Positions 24,960-34,275 of a stretch of DNA of 64,000 nucleotides are shown piece after piece. A model generated the notes under the pieces. The model searched no databases. It saw only the letters and a list, made by a program, of their open reading frames with translations, and had not been told where the DNA came from. The stretch's first letter is position 1. Every line of letters begins with the position of its first letter. The stretch is from Methylobacter sp. (GTDB lineage: Bacteria > Pseudomonadota > Gammaproteobacteria > Methylococcales > Methylomonadaceae): assembly GCA_030684815.1 (NCBI GenBank), contig JAUXXQ010000038.1:22692-86691 (forward strand). Reading direction: 5' to 3'. A program made the position numbers and the translations under genes.

Positions 24960-26237
24960 TTAAGGCATGAATTTTTCCAAAATATTGTCCAGAAAATTCC
25001 AGCCTTGTTCCGAGCAATAATAGTGATTATGGTGTCGGATAAGCAACTTTTGTTTCACGCAAACGGATAAAGCCGGTTCCAGCGTAGCAGCGCTAAGCCC
25101 GGTGCTGGCCTGATAAGCATCCAGGCTAAAACCCTGTTTCAGGCGCAAATGGTTCATGACAAATTCCAACGGCAATGCCGCTACGTCAATGAATTCAGCG
25201 CCGCCTCTGTGCCGGCTATCGGTCAAATACTGCTCCGGGCTTTTCGGCTTAACACTGCGCACAATGCGCTGCGGCAAGGCTTGGCTGATTTTGCCGTGCG
25301 CACCCGCGCCTATGCCCAAATAATCGCCAAACTGCCAATAATTTACATTGTGCCGACATTGTCGGCCTTGTTTGCTGTAAGCAGAGACCTCATATTGGTC
25401 ATAGCCGTGAGCGGCCAAGAGTTGCTGGCATTGCTGCTGGCTGCTAAAAATAGCGTCATCATCCGGCAGTCTGGGCGGGAATTTATGAAACCAAGTATTC
25501 GGCTCCAACGTTAATTGGTAAAAAGAAATATGGCTAGGCGCAAGGCTGATAGCGGTTTCCACGTCTATCCGGCTGCTGTCGGCTTCGGCACCCGGCAAGC
25601 CGAACATCAAATCCAGGTTGAAATTGTCAAAACCGGATTGATGGGCGATTTCGGCGGCCTGTATCGCTTCATGTGCAGAATGCACGCGGCCCAGTTTTTT
25701 CAACAAAGGATCGCTAAAACTTTGAATGCCGATGGATAAGCGGTTGATGCCCAACGCCCTGAACTCGGCGAATTTCTGGCTTTCAAAGGTGCCGGGATTG
25801 GCCTCAAGAGTAATTTCGGGCTCATCTTTTAACACCAGCTGTTGCCCTATGCCGCGCAACAGCCGATCGAACGATTCGGGTGAAAATAAACTGGGGGTGC
25901 CGCCACCGATAAAAATGCTGCTGATGGGTCGGGTAATGGCGTAACGCCGTATATCGTGCGCCAAATCGTGCAGCAATGCCGTGATATAAGCCGCTTCAGG
26001 CGTGTCTGGTTTAACTGCGTGCGAATTAAAATCGCAATACGGACATTTTTTAATGCACCAGGGAATATGGATATAAAGGCTAAGCGGCAGCAAGCGGTTT
26101 TTCAATGGATGGTTTAAAATGGCAGCCAGTTTAACATGTGAATCGCTGGGGAATAAGACATCTGCGCAGCTTTTTAAGCCAATAACGGGCTTAATATTCT
26201 TCGTGCCCTTCATGGTGACAACCTTTTTACCTGCCAT
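24960..26237 (-). CDS. hemW: HemW-like radical SAM haem chaperone
   Basis: A 425-residue radical SAM protein. The cluster motif is CIKKCPYC (Cys61, 65, 68) in LYIHIPWCIKKCPYCDFNSH, with IFIGGGTPSLF and ITLEANPGTFE as in HemW/HemN-like proteins. The fourth-residue Phe of the motif (CDF) is the HemW pattern rather than that of HemN. HemW delivers haem to membrane proteins. The ATG at 26237 gives ~45 residues more than usual before LPLSLYIHIP, so translation may begin at an internal TTG (about residue 49). The divergent response-regulator gene starts 42 bp away. Confidence 0.88.
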   Translation of the reverse strand: MAGKKVVTMKGTKNIKPVIGLKSCADVLFPSDSHVKLAAILNHPLKNRLLPLSLYIHIPWCIKKCPYCDFNSHAVKPDTPEAAYITALLHDLAHDIRRYAITRPISSIFIGGGTPSLFSPESFDRLLRGIGQQLVLKDEPEITLEANPGTFESQKFAEFRALGINRLSIGIQSFSDPLLKKLGRVHSAHEAIQAAEIAHQSGFDNFNLDLMFGLPGAEADSSRIDVETAISLAPSHISFYQLTLEPNTWFHKFPPRLPDDDAIFSSQQQCQQLLAAHGYDQYEVSAYSKQGRQCRHNVNYWQFGDYLGIGAGAHGKISQALPQRIVRSVKPKSPEQYLTDSRHRGGAEFIDVAALPLEFVMNHLRLKQGFSLDAYQASTGLSAATLEPALSVCVKQKLLIRHHNHYYCSEQGWNFLDNILEKFMP

Positions 26238-26279
26238 TAAATGAAAAGTTACAACTAACCCTATTTAAAGCGAGAACTT

Positions 26280-26939
26280 ATGCGACTGTTACTGGTTGAA
26301 GACGATGAAATATTGGGCGAGGGATTGGTCGAAGGTTTGAAAATGGAAGGTTATGCCGTTGACTGGCTGACCAACGGCAAACTGGCCGATGAGGCGCTAA
26401 AGGTCAACAGCTATGAGCTGGTTGTACTGGACTTGAACTTGCCGGATATGGAAGGCCTGGATATTTTAAAGGCGCTCAGGGCACGTAAGGATGAAACCCC
26501 GGTGATGGTGCTGACCGCTAAAGACACCGTGCCTGACCGTGTGCTGGGACTCGATAGCGGCGCCGATGACTTTGTCATCAAACCGTTTGAACTCGATGAA
26601 GTCTGCGCCCGGTTAAGGGCGTTGGCAAGAAGGAACGAAGGCCGTAGTGTGCCCACTATTGAGTATAAAGGTATCGTTTTGGATCCGGCTTCGCATCAAG
26701 TCACCTGGAATGATGAAAAGGTTGACCTGTCGCAAAAAGAGTTTGAAATACTGAGTTTTTTGATGAGCAATATCGGCCGGGTCATTTCCCGCGCCCGGCT
26801 TGAAGAAAGCCTGTATTCATGGGATTCCGATGTAGAAAGCAATACCGTCGAGGTGCATATCCACCATCTGAGAAAAAAACTCGACCCGTCGATTATCCGC
26901 ACCGTCCGGGGTGTGGGTTATATTATCGATGAAGACTAG
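26280..26939 (+). CDS. OmpR-family response regulator (QseB/PmrA-like)
   Basis: A 219-residue regulator. The receiver has the acidic pair in VEDDE and phosphoacceptor Asp51 (VVLDLNLPD). Its Lys lies in VIKPFELDEVCARLRAL. The winged-helix DNA-binding domain contains SQKEFEILSFLM and SNTVEVHIHHLRKKL, then TVRGVGYI. The closest types I recognise are QseB, PmrA and TctD. The partner kinase starts 82 bp downstream. The upstream sequence AAGCGAG serves as ribosome-binding site. The signal and targets are unknown. Confidence 0.88.
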   Translation: MRLLLVEDDEILGEGLVEGLKMEGYAVDWLTNGKLADEALKVNSYELVVLDLNLPDMEGLDILKALRARKDETPVMVLTAKDTVPDRVLGLDSGADDFVIKPFELDEVCARLRALARRNEGRSVPTIEYKGIVLDPASHQVTWNDEKVDLSQKEFEILSFLMSNIGRVISRARLEESLYSWDSDVESNTVEVHIHHLRKKLDPSIIRTVRGVGYIIDED

Positions 26940-27021
26940 CGTTCATACGGATTAAACTCACCACCAAAAAATCACTGCCTATCAACCCGCCAAATGCCAT
27001 TTTTCCAACGGCTAAAAATTA

Positions 27022-28629
27022 ATGAATTATTCGCTGCGCCAACTGTTGTTATTCAGCCTACTGTCCGCCTCCATGTTGATCTGGGGCGTGACCGCTTACA
27101 TGAGCTATAAAGTCACCCGCGACGAGGTCGCCAGCCTGTTCGATGCGGAACTGGCGCAATCGGCCAAAGTGCTGCATGTCTTCGTCGAAAGCCTGATACG
27201 GGAAGGCTCGCTGTCCAAACACTGGGTGCAAACGCAAACCGATGAACGCCTGCATCCCTACACCGGGCGTAAAAACAAAAAGAAACAAAGCCCCTTTCAA
27301 CTTTGGGCTAAAGGCAGTTCCGGCTTATTAGAGCGCTCAGAACATTCGCCTGAGTTTTCAGTGCATGGTTTTAGCAAAAAAAATATTGACGACCAGCTGT
27401 GGGAGGTCTTCGACGGGCTACTCGAAGAAAGCACACTGGGTCATAAATACGAACGCAAAGTTGCATTCCAGCTGTGGTCCAAAAACGACGGCCTACTGCT
27501 GCGCTCGGAAAGCGCGCCGACCTTTGCCTTTTCCTCGGCTAATCATGGCTTTAGCGAAACCAACATCGACAAACATATCTGGCATGTGTTCAGCATTTCC
27601 AGCTCGAACGGCGAATATATTATCCATGTCGGCCAAAAAGAAGAAATCCGCGCCGAATTGACCGATGAAATATCGGCGCAACTGGTCACGCAATTTCTGG
27701 TCGGCCTGCCGATTTTAGGCATCGTCATCTGGATTATTGTCGGCCATTCGTTAAAGCCGCTTAACCGCTTGGAAATAGCCCTGTCCCGGCGCGAAGCCAG
27801 CTTTTTAAAACCGCTATCCAGCAAGAAACTGCCCAAAGAAATCATCCCCGTAGTCAATGAAATCAACAATTTATTTGCCCAATTGGAGCAGGCTTTTGAA
27901 CATGAGCGCCAATTCACCGCCGACGCCTCGCACGAATTAAGGACGCCTTTAGCCGGACTGCTAACACAAGCGCAAGTTGCCATGCGCACCGGCGACGAAA
28001 ATGTGCGCCATCAGGCACTCAAACGCATTGAACAAGGCGTCAACCGCATGACCTACATGGTGCAACAGCTGCTGACCTTCTCGCGCATAGAATCCGGCAC
28101 CGAGTATTTGGCCAAAGAAACCACCATACTCAATTACGAAGTGCCGCGCATCATTGCGGAATTGGATCCGGAAGCGCATAAAAAGCGGATTCAGGTGGAA
28201 TACGAGGAAATCAACGCCGCGCCCATCGTCGCCAACACCTTGTTGATCAACATTCTAGTCAGAAATATTATTGATAATGCCATCAAATACACACCAATTA
28301 ATGGCATGGTCAGGGTTAGCCTGACCGGAATGGAGCAGCATTTACAGCTCTGCATTGAAGATTCGGGACCCGGCATCGCGCCCGACCAATACGAAAACTC
28401 GCTCAAACGTTTTCACCGCTGCGTTGAAACCGCCAACAAAGCGCAAGGCACCGGCCTGGGTTTTTCCATCGTACAGCGCATTGCAACCCTGCACGGCGCC
28501 GAACTTGTGTTGGACGAATCCGAATTTGGCGGCTTAAAAGTTACGGTTATATTTATCCTGCCGGTAAAAGCCGCCGTTAAAAAGAACCCGAATAAATTAA
28601 ATTTTTTTAACATCAAAAAGCAATCCTGA
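27022..28629 (+). CDS. QseC-like histidine kinase with duplicated sensor motif
   Basis: A 535-residue membrane kinase. The N-terminal helix is about residues 7-27. A periplasmic domain of ~200 residues follows, then a second helix (LVGLPILGIVIWIIVGHSL). The H-box ASHELRTPLAGLL has His304, the N-box is NILVRNIIDNAIKYT, and the G-box is GTGLGFSIVQRI. The periplasmic part contains the same ~40-residue unit twice, FQLWAKGSSGLLERSE...HGFSKKNIDDQLWEVF and FQLWSKNDGLLLRSES...HGFSETNIDKHIWHVF (about residues 92-131 and 149-190). Ordinary QseC/2CSK sensors have one such unit. It pairs with the preceding response regulator. Confidence 0.88.
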   Translation: MNYSLRQLLLFSLLSASMLIWGVTAYMSYKVTRDEVASLFDAELAQSAKVLHVFVESLIREGSLSKHWVQTQTDERLHPYTGRKNKKKQSPFQLWAKGSSGLLERSEHSPEFSVHGFSKKNIDDQLWEVFDGLLEESTLGHKYERKVAFQLWSKNDGLLLRSESAPTFAFSSANHGFSETNIDKHIWHVFSISSSNGEYIIHVGQKEEIRAELTDEISAQLVTQFLVGLPILGIVIWIIVGHSLKPLNRLEIALSRREASFLKPLSSKKLPKEIIPVVNEINNLFAQLEQAFEHERQFTADASHELRTPLAGLLTQAQVAMRTGDENVRHQALKRIEQGVNRMTYMVQQLLTFSRIESGTEYLAKETTILNYEVPRIIAELDPEAHKKRIQVEYEEINAAPIVANTLLINILVRNIIDNAIKYTPINGMVRVSLTGMEQHLQLCIEDSGPGIAPDQYENSLKRFHRCVETANKAQGTGLGFSIVQRIATLHGAELVLDESEFGGLKVTVIFILPVKAAVKKNPNKLNFFNIKKQS

Positions 28630-28840
28630 ATTATCCTGCGCCAAAGTGCCTGTATCCAGAAACTCAAGCGGCGCGGCCGGGATTTTAGTATTATTTTTGC
28701 CGTCAACAACGTCGTTCTCAACGCTACCCCTTTCATCCGCTGGATTTAGCCGAATGATTTCAAATGTAGCGTTGGTAAACGTAAGGGTTTGGGCAAAAAA
28801 AAAGATATAATCAGCGGTTTTTAACACAGAGGATCAGAAA

Positions 28841-29512
28841 ATGAATGAAAACTGGATTGCACCTTCCATCCTGTCAGCTAATTTCGCCAAATTGGGTGAA
28901 GAAGTTGATAACGTTTTAAAAGCCGGTGCCGATGTGGTGCATTTCGATGTGATGGACAACCATTTCGTGCCCAACCTGACTATCGGGCCTTTGGTTTGCG
29001 AAGCGCTGAGAAAGCACGGCGTCACCGCACCGATTGACGTACATTTAATGGTTGAACCGGTTGACCGCCTTATCCCCGACTTTGCCAAAGCCGGCGCCAG
29101 CATCATTACCTTTCATCCTGAAGCCTCTGTGCATATCGACCGCACCTTGCAATTGATTAAAGACTGCGGCTGCCAAGCTGGATTGGTATTTAATCCCGGC
29201 ACACCGCTGCATTATCTGGATTATGTGATGGACAAACTGGACATGATTTTATTGATGTCGGTTAACCCCGGTTTTGGCGGCCAGTCATTTATTCCTTCCG
29301 CACTGGACAAATTGCGCCAAGTCAGAAAACGCATTGACGACAGCGGTTTGAATATTCGTCTGGAAATTGATGGCGGCGTTAAAACCGACAACATCCGCGA
29401 CATTAAAGCCGCCGGTGCCGATACATTTGTCGCAGGTTCGGCAATTTTCAGCCAGCCGGATTATAAAAAAGTAATTGATGAAATGCGGGTTGAATTGGCG
29501 AAAGCGGTTTAA
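28841..29512 (+). CDS. rpe: Ribulose-phosphate 3-epimerase
   Basis: A 223-residue TIM-barrel enzyme interconverting ribulose 5-phosphate and xylulose 5-phosphate. Key segments are [36 protein letters not shown] (metal-binding His and Asp), [23 protein letters not shown] and [12 protein letters not shown] (second catalytic Asp). A GAGG-type ribosome-binding site (CAGAGGATCAG) precedes ATG 28841. In many gammaproteobacteria rpe is followed by gph and trpE. Here trpE follows only after a 2.6 kb accessory stretch and gph is absent. Confidence 0.95.
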   Translation: MNENWIAPSILSANFAKLGEEVDNVLKAGADVVHFDVMDNHFVPNLTIGPLVCEALRKHGVTAPIDVHLMVEPVDRLIPDFAKAGASIITFHPEASVHIDRTLQLIKDCGCQAGLVFNPGTPLHYLDYVMDKLDMILLMSVNPGFGGQSFIPSALDKLRQVRKRIDDSGLNIRLEIDGGVKTDNIRDIKAAGADTFVAGSAIFSQPDYKKVIDEMRVELAKAV

Positions 29513-29625
29513 AAGCATCGCGTCGTTGTGGTGGATTGGCTGTTAAGCGAATCCACCCTTACACGGTTTTTTCAAAGTCATCCGTGATGAATTACAAGCC
29601 ATTCAACTATAACGAATAAAAAACT

Positions 29626-29874
29626 ATGCGTTTAGATGAAATAATCCAGCAGCATACCCAAGCATTATCGCCGGCACAGCAAGCCGAGGTTTTCGATTTT
29701 GTGTTATTTTTAGAACAAAAACAGACGCTGTTAATAACAGATCAAGAACAACGCAAACAGCGATTAAAAAAAGCTTTGGATAATGCGGTTAAGCTAGGTA
29801 TTTTCGCCGGTATCGATGGCGTAGCCTGGCAAAATGAACAACGACAAGACCGCAATATTGGCTATGACGAATGA
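29626..29874 (+). CDS. DUF2281-like antitoxin
   Basis: An 82-residue protein with the pattern MRLDEIIQQHTQALSPAQQAEVFDFVLFLEQ, split here after 20 residues in the usual way of DUF2281/VapB-like small antitoxins: N-terminal helices followed by a basic then acidic, flexible tail that would wrap the toxin. Its stop overlaps the start of the PIN toxin gene (ATGA, 29871-29874), the usual antitoxin-toxin order. The toxin is frameshifted, so the antitoxin is probably a relic or a defender against related toxins. Confidence 0.7.
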   Translation: MRLDEIIQQHTQALSPAQQAEVFDFVLFLEQKQTLLITDQEQRKQRLKKALDNAVKLGIFAGIDGVAWQNEQRQDRNIGYDE

Positions 29875-30237
29875 TACTGATTGACAGTAATCTAATTATT
29901 TATGCTATTCAAGCCGAATACAAAAATTTGCGGGAGTGGATTATTACTAATGATCCCGTGTATTCGATTATTAGCCGGGTTGAAGTATTGGGTTTTGCGC
30001 GAATTCAGTCTATTGAAAAAACAAGTTATTACCGAGTTATTGAATAGTCTGGAAATCATTTATCTCAATCCCGCTTGCTATGAGCTTGCCATTGCCCTAA
30101 AACAACAGCGCAAAATGTCTTTAGGGGATGCACTGATTGCGGCAACCTGTATTGAGCATCATAAAACTCTAGCCACACGCAATACTGCCGATTTCGACTG
30201 GATTGAAAACATGCGAGTGATCAATCCCTTGTTATAA
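29871..30237 (+). pseudogene. PIN-domain toxin, single-base frameshift
   Basis: The start ATG 29871 gives MILIDSNLIIYAIQAEYKN (PIN Asp in IDSN) as far as SRVEVLGF. The continuation REFSLLKKQVITELLNSL...KMSLGDALIAATCIEH...TLATRNTADFDWI, with the acidic PIN residues of GDALIAA and NTADF, is in the +1 frame. The shift occurs near GGTTTTGCGCGAA (about 29992-30003); removing one base joins the two halves. In frame, the first part would hit a stop after RVIE. The product would be a ~120-residue VapC-type RNase. It could be a true mutation or a sequencing error. Confidence 0.8.
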
Positions 30238-30304
30238 AAATACGCTGTGCGTGTTTTTTAGTTAATTGAATTACAAAGGTTAATTTAAAAATGGGTATCC
30301 TACA
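30236..30304. repeat. MITE-like repeat, degenerate copy A
   Basis: TACGCTGTGCGTG...GGTATCCTACA with an AT-rich middle. It matches copy B (30719-30799) in the right arm and in the core TTAATTTAAAAATGG. The left arm is eroded. It lies directly after the broken PIN gene. Confidence 0.6.
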
Positions 30305-30375
30305 TGACTACACCTTGCGCATTTCAATTGTAATAATTACAGCATCATTCGGCGCATTTTATTTGGAGTAAGCTA

Positions 30376-30705
30376 ATGACCACGGTAACTTTCGATACCC
30401 ATGATTTTGTTAAAAGGCTCAAAGGCGTGGGCTTCAGTGAGGAACAAGCGAAAGTCCTGACTGATTTACAAAAAACCATAGTATCGAATATCCTCGAACA
30501 AGCCCGGCATGATTATAAGCTGGATGATTTGGCTACCAAGCGTGATTTAAAAGAACTGGAGCTAAAAATTGAATTGGTTAAATCAGAGTTAAAGCGCGAG
30601 ATTGCAGAAACTAAAGCTGATTTAATCCGCTGGGTAGTGGGCGTGGGTTTGTTGCACATAACGATTATTGCCGGATTGTTGTTTAGATTAACTGGCAAGG
30701 TTTAG
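30376..30705 (+). CDS. DUF1640 coiled-coil, tail-anchored protein
   Basis: A 109-residue protein with a good ribosome-binding site (TTGGAGTAAG). The N-terminal FDTHDFVKRLKGVGFSEEQA and LATKRDLKELELKIELVK segments are typical of the DUF1640/CCDC90-like family. A charged coiled coil (about residues 50-82) is followed by a C-terminal membrane helix (WVVGVGLLHITIIAGLLF). The function of bacterial members is unknown. It sits between the two copies of the MITE-like repeat, in the accessory stretch between rpe and trpE, and often occurs near toxin-antitoxin genes in other genomes (from memory). Confidence 0.75.
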   Translation: MTTVTFDTHDFVKRLKGVGFSEEQAKVLTDLQKTIVSNILEQARHDYKLDDLATKRDLKELELKIELVKSELKREIAETKADLIRWVVGVGLLHITIIAGLLFRLTGKV

Positions 30706-30718
30706 CCCGTGGTTGAAT

Positions 30719-30799
30719 TGTAGGGTATGCTGCGCGTACCTTTTGTTTAATTAAGTAACTATTACAAATTTAAAAATGGTACGCACAGCGTACCCTACA
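30719..30799. repeat. MITE-like repeat with 20 bp terminal inverted repeats, copy B
   Basis: Arms TAGGGTATGCTGCGCGTACC (30721-30740) and GGTACGCACAGCGTACCCTA (30778-30797) are imperfect inverted repeats around an AT-rich centre. The family TAGGGTACGCTGTGCGTACC is widespread in proteobacteria (from memory). Its right end reaches the ATG of the HEPN-protein gene at 30799. Confidence 0.85.
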
Positions 30800-31833
30800 T
30801 GGCTAAAATTACGCACAACATTATGCTATCTGAATTAAAGAACATTTCCGAGGTAAATGAACAATCTCTTGTTGTATATGCCAGATTATGGCAATTGGAG
30901 AATTGGCTGAGAGAAATGTTATATGTTGAGCTAAAATCCAAGAAGGGAAGAAATTGGATAAAAGTTGATGATACAAAAAAAACATATGACGCTGATAAAA
31001 AACTTCATCATATGCCGACACCTGATTGTAGCCCAGTAAGCTTCCTAACTTTTTCAGAATTAACGAGTCTAATAAAAAAAAATTGGGCTTTGTTTTCAAT
31101 ATATTTGCCCCCTTTAAACCAATGGGAAGCAAAATTAGAAGAAATAGTACAGATAAGAAATAGAATTGCTCATTATAGAAAAGGGCACTCTGATGATCTT
31201 GACAGGTTGTTGCAGCTAATGAGAGATATTGACGGGGGATTGTGGGAATTTTGCACAAGTTACAATGACTTAATTACAATCCTTCCTCAAGATAAAGACC
31301 CAGTCACAAAGAAATACCTTGAACTAGATCCTTTTGCCTATAAGCAAATCAGTGAAAATGAGTGGGCGATGTGTGGCAGTGCTCCACGAGATATGCGTTA
31401 TATCGTAAGCGTAAATACCATTAAGCGTAAATGGGCGGAGCAATCTGAAATAGTTGATGGGACACCCGGATACTTATACGACATAAGAATCGTGATACGT
31501 AATGGACGGCAGTATAATTACAAGAAATTTCTAGACCAAACAAAAACAATCCATTCGAATTTCGTGCATATATGTTTAGATACTTTCTCTAATTCGATAA
31601 GAGTTACATTACCCGCAATTCTAGGAAGTGACAAAGTAATTAAAATAATAGATGAACTTATAAGTACAACAGAATACACGATGGAAATTAGTCGCCAAAT
31701 AAATGCGGATGACCTATCTGTGCAAAACCTATCAGAGAAATGGCCAGAATATGTTTTAGGCCCCAACAATCCGTTAACATTCCTAGGATCTGACATGCCC
31801 TGCTCATTCTTTAATGTTATAAAAAATGACTAA
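30799..31833 (+). CDS. HEPN-domain protein, possible abortive-infection RNase
   Basis: A 344-residue protein, not assigned to a named family. Residues 20-150 are helical with the motif IRNRIAHYRKG, i.e. R120-N121-x3-H125, the RNxxxH active site of HEPN ribonucleases, preceded by LWQLENWLREMLYVEL as in Abi/Swt1-like HEPN proteins. The rest (about 170-344) is unrecognised and ends in SDMPCSFFNVIKND. The gene is much more AT-rich than its neighbours, suggesting transfer. ATG 30799 lies exactly at the end of a MITE, so ATG 30823 (MLSELKN) may be the true start; neither has a clear ribosome-binding site. A defence or toxin role is inference. Confidence 0.6.
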   Translation: MAKITHNIMLSELKNISEVNEQSLVVYARLWQLENWLREMLYVELKSKKGRNWIKVDDTKKTYDADKKLHHMPTPDCSPVSFLTFSELTSLIKKNWALFSIYLPPLNQWEAKLEEIVQIRNRIAHYRKGHSDDLDRLLQLMRDIDGGLWEFCTSYNDLITILPQDKDPVTKKYLELDPFAYKQISENEWAMCGSAPRDMRYIVSVNTIKRKWAEQSEIVDGTPGYLYDIRIVIRNGRQYNYKKFLDQTKTIHSNFVHICLDTFSNSIRVTLPAILGSDKVIKIIDELISTTEYTMEISRQINADDLSVQNLSEKWPEYVLGPNNPLTFLGSDMPCSFFNVIKND

Positions 31834-31893
31834 CAAAAGAGCTACAAAAATGAAAACAACGCTTTACCCAACCGAAGAGTTATACAAGAAACC

Positions 31894-32070
31894 ATGCAAT
31901 TTACTGACATTAAAACAAAAACTAAAGTTATTGTATTGGCGTAGCAAGAGTTAATTAATAAAAATAAAGTTGCAGAGCTAAAATTTTATAAAGGTAAGGT
32001 AAATCTCAACATTAACCTTGAGTCGCTTAGAAAGCGCAATACCCATCCTGATGATAGCTCTTTATTTTAA
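31894..32070 (+). pseudogene. Small gene interrupted by an in-frame TAG
   Basis: Reading from ATG 31894 gives MQFTDIKTKTKVIVLA, then TAG at 31942-31944, then 41 more codons in the same frame (QELINKNKVAELKFYKGK..., ending [12 protein letters not shown] and TAA). The composition looks like real protein on both sides, so one ~58-residue protein was probably broken by a nonsense change. I cannot name a family. An alternative overlapping frame (ATG 31826, ~42 residues) also exists. It follows the HEPN gene closely and could be its antitoxin or partner. Confidence 0.4.
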
Positions 32071-32110
32071 AGCGGCCTCACTTGCCGAACTCTATACAGC
32101 TGAAAACAAA

Positions 32111-33598
32111 ATGACCCCAGAACAATTCAATCACCTAGCCCGGCAGGGCTACAATCGCATCCCGGTTTGCCGCAAAGTGCTGGCCGATTTGGATACGCCT
32201 TTGAGCGCTTATCTAAAACTGGCCGACGGCGCTTATTCCTATTTATTTGAATCGGTGCATGGCGGCGAGCAATGGGGGCGCTATTCGATCATCGGCCTGC
32301 CCTGCCTGACCATTGTTAAAATTACCGGCAATCAAATTCGCGTGGAACAAAACGGCGAGCTGCTGGAATCGGTCACGCACGACAATCCGCTGGTCTGGAT
32401 TGAGCAATTTAAGGCGCGTTATAACGTCCCCGATATTGACACCCTGCCCCGCTTTAACGGCGGTCTGGTCGGCTATTTTGGTTATGAAACCATCGGCTAT
32501 ATCGAGCCAAAGTTGCGCAGCACAGGAAAGCCAGACCCGCTGGAAACCCCGGATATTCTACTGATGGTGTCGGAAGAAATGCTGGTGTTTGATAACCTGT
32601 CCGGCAAAATGCTGCTGTTGACTCACGCCAATCCTGAAGAAGACGATGCCTATAACCGTGCGGTTGCGCGGATTGATGATTTGGCGGTCAAGCTGCGCGA
32701 GGTGCAGGCCAAGCCGACCAAAAACCACAGCCACAATAAAGTCGAAGAAGCCGATTTCATCTCGGGTTTTACCCAGCAGGGTTTTGAAGAGGCTGTATTG
32801 AAAGCCAAGGAATACATCACCGACGGCGACATCATGCAGGTGGTGTTATCGCAGCGCATGTCCATTCCCTACACCGCTTCGCCGCTGAATTTATACCGGG
32901 CCTTGCGCTGTTTGAATCCTTCGCCGTACATGTTTTATCTGAATCTGGACGATTTCCATATCGTCGGCTCGTCGCCGGAAATTTTGGTCCGGCTGGAAGA
33001 CAATCTGGTCACGGTGCGCCCGATTGCCGGCACCCGTCGGCGCGGCGAAACGCCGGAACAGGATATTGAACTGGAACAAGAGCTGCTGGCCGATCCCAAA
33101 GAGCTGGCCGAGCATTTGATGCTGATTGATTTGGGCCGCAACGATGTGGGCCGGGTCGCGCAAATCGGCAGCGTGCAGTTGACCGACAAAATGATTGTCG
33201 AACGCTATTCGCACGTCATGCACATTGTGTCCAATGTCACAGGACAATTGCAGCAAGGCGACAACGCTTTTGACGTGCTGGCCGCAACGTTCCCAGCCGG
33301 AACCGTCAGCGGTGCGCCAAAAATTCGCGCCATGGAAATTATCGACGAGCTGGAACCGGTCAAGCGCGGCGTTTATGCCGGTGCGGTCGGCTATATAGCT
33401 TGGTCGGGCAATTTGGATACCGCCATCGCGATCAGAACTGCAGTCATTAAAAACAACATGTTACATATACAAGCCGGTGCCGGTATCGTTTACGATTCGG
33501 TGCCCAGAAACGAATGGGATGAAACGATGAATAAAGGCCGCGCCATTTTCCGCGCTGTGACTATGGCCGAAGCAGGTTTGGAAGGGGAGCAATCATGA
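32111..33598 (+). CDS. trpE: Anthranilate synthase component I
   Basis: A 495-residue chorismate-utilising enzyme. The start is placed at ATG 32111 ([19 protein letters not shown]), the family's usual beginning. An upstream in-frame extension to 32018 looks like leader. Regulatory N-domain: [13 protein letters not shown] (Trp-binding region, normally containing LLES). Catalytic domain: [65 protein letters not shown] and [10 protein letters not shown], several shown here in segments. It makes anthranilate with TrpG, whose ATG overlaps the trpE stop (33595-33598). Confidence 0.95.
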   Translation: MTPEQFNHLARQGYNRIPVCRKVLADLDTPLSAYLKLADGAYSYLFESVHGGEQWGRYSIIGLPCLTIVKITGNQIRVEQNGELLESVTHDNPLVWIEQFKARYNVPDIDTLPRFNGGLVGYFGYETIGYIEPKLRSTGKPDPLETPDILLMVSEEMLVFDNLSGKMLLLTHANPEEDDAYNRAVARIDDLAVKLREVQAKPTKNHSHNKVEEADFISGFTQQGFEEAVLKAKEYITDGDIMQVVLSQRMSIPYTASPLNLYRALRCLNPSPYMFYLNLDDFHIVGSSPEILVRLEDNLVTVRPIAGTRRRGETPEQDIELEQELLADPKELAEHLMLIDLGRNDVGRVAQIGSVQLTDKMIVERYSHVMHIVSNVTGQLQQGDNAFDVLAATFPAGTVSGAPKIRAMEIIDELEPVKRGVYAGAVGYIAWSGNLDTAIAIRTAVIKNNMLHIQAGAGIVYDSVPRNEWDETMNKGRAIFRAVTMAEAGLEGEQS

Positions 33599-34185
33599 GT
33601 GCCGTCAAAGTCGTCATGGTCGATAACTATGATTCGTTCACCTATAACCTGGTGCAATATTTTGGCGAATTGGGCGCCGACGTGACCGTGGTGCGTAACG
33701 ATCAAGTCAGCGTCGCCGACATCGAAAAACTCGCGCCCGATAAATTGGTAATTTCACCCGGCCCTTGCACGCCCAAAGAAGCCGGTATTTCGGTTGAAGC
33801 CATTTTAAAGTTTGCCGGGAAATTGCCTATTTTGGGTGTTTGCCTCGGCCATCAAAGCATCGGTTATGCGTTTGGCGGCAATATTATTCATGCCAAAAGC
33901 ATCATGCACGGTAAAACTTCGCCGGTTTATCATCATAATCAAGGCGTGTTCAAAGGCCTGAACAACCCGTTTATCGCCACCCGTTATCATTCGCTGGTCA
34001 TCGAACAAGCGACCATTCCCGATTGTCTGGAAATAACCGCCTGGACACAGGACGAAGCAGGCAAATTGGATGAAATCATGGGTGTAAGGCACAAACAGCT
34101 GGATATTGAAGGCGTACAATTTCATCCCGAGTCGATATTGACTGAGCATGGACATGATATGTTGAGGAATTTTTTGGAGCGGTAA
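33595..34185 (+). CDS. trpG: Anthranilate synthase component II (glutamine amidotransferase)
   Basis: A 196-residue class I amidotransferase that feeds ammonia to TrpE. The catalytic triad is visible: Cys83 in [16 protein letters not shown], and His177 and Glu179 in VQFHPES. The N-terminal [19 protein letters not shown] and [13 protein letters not shown] are typical, as is the YHSLV segment. It overlaps trpE by 4 bp. trpD and trpC, usually next, are absent; the following genes are the IF2-ATPase module, which may have inserted into the operon. A pabA role (folate) is possible because some bacteria share one subunit. Confidence 0.94.
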   Translation: MSAVKVVMVDNYDSFTYNLVQYFGELGADVTVVRNDQVSVADIEKLAPDKLVISPGPCTPKEAGISVEAILKFAGKLPILGVCLGHQSIGYAFGGNIIHAKSIMHGKTSPVYHHNQGVFKGLNNPFIATRYHSLVIEQATIPDCLEITAWTQDEAGKLDEIMGVRHKQLDIEGVQFHPESILTEHGHDMLRNFLER

Positions 34186-34275
34186 GGTTTACTATTTTAC
34201 GTTCTAGTGTCGGAACGATAATTGGTCAAGGCAGTATTTACCGCTGAGGAACAGACGAGTATGTAAGGGGATGAA

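Noticed and set aside
28597..28827. A 76-codon minus-strand frame upstream of rpe
   Set aside because: It overlaps the kinase 3' end and the rpe promoter, has no clear ribosome-binding site and no recognisable family; its C-terminal half looks protein-like but support is too weak.
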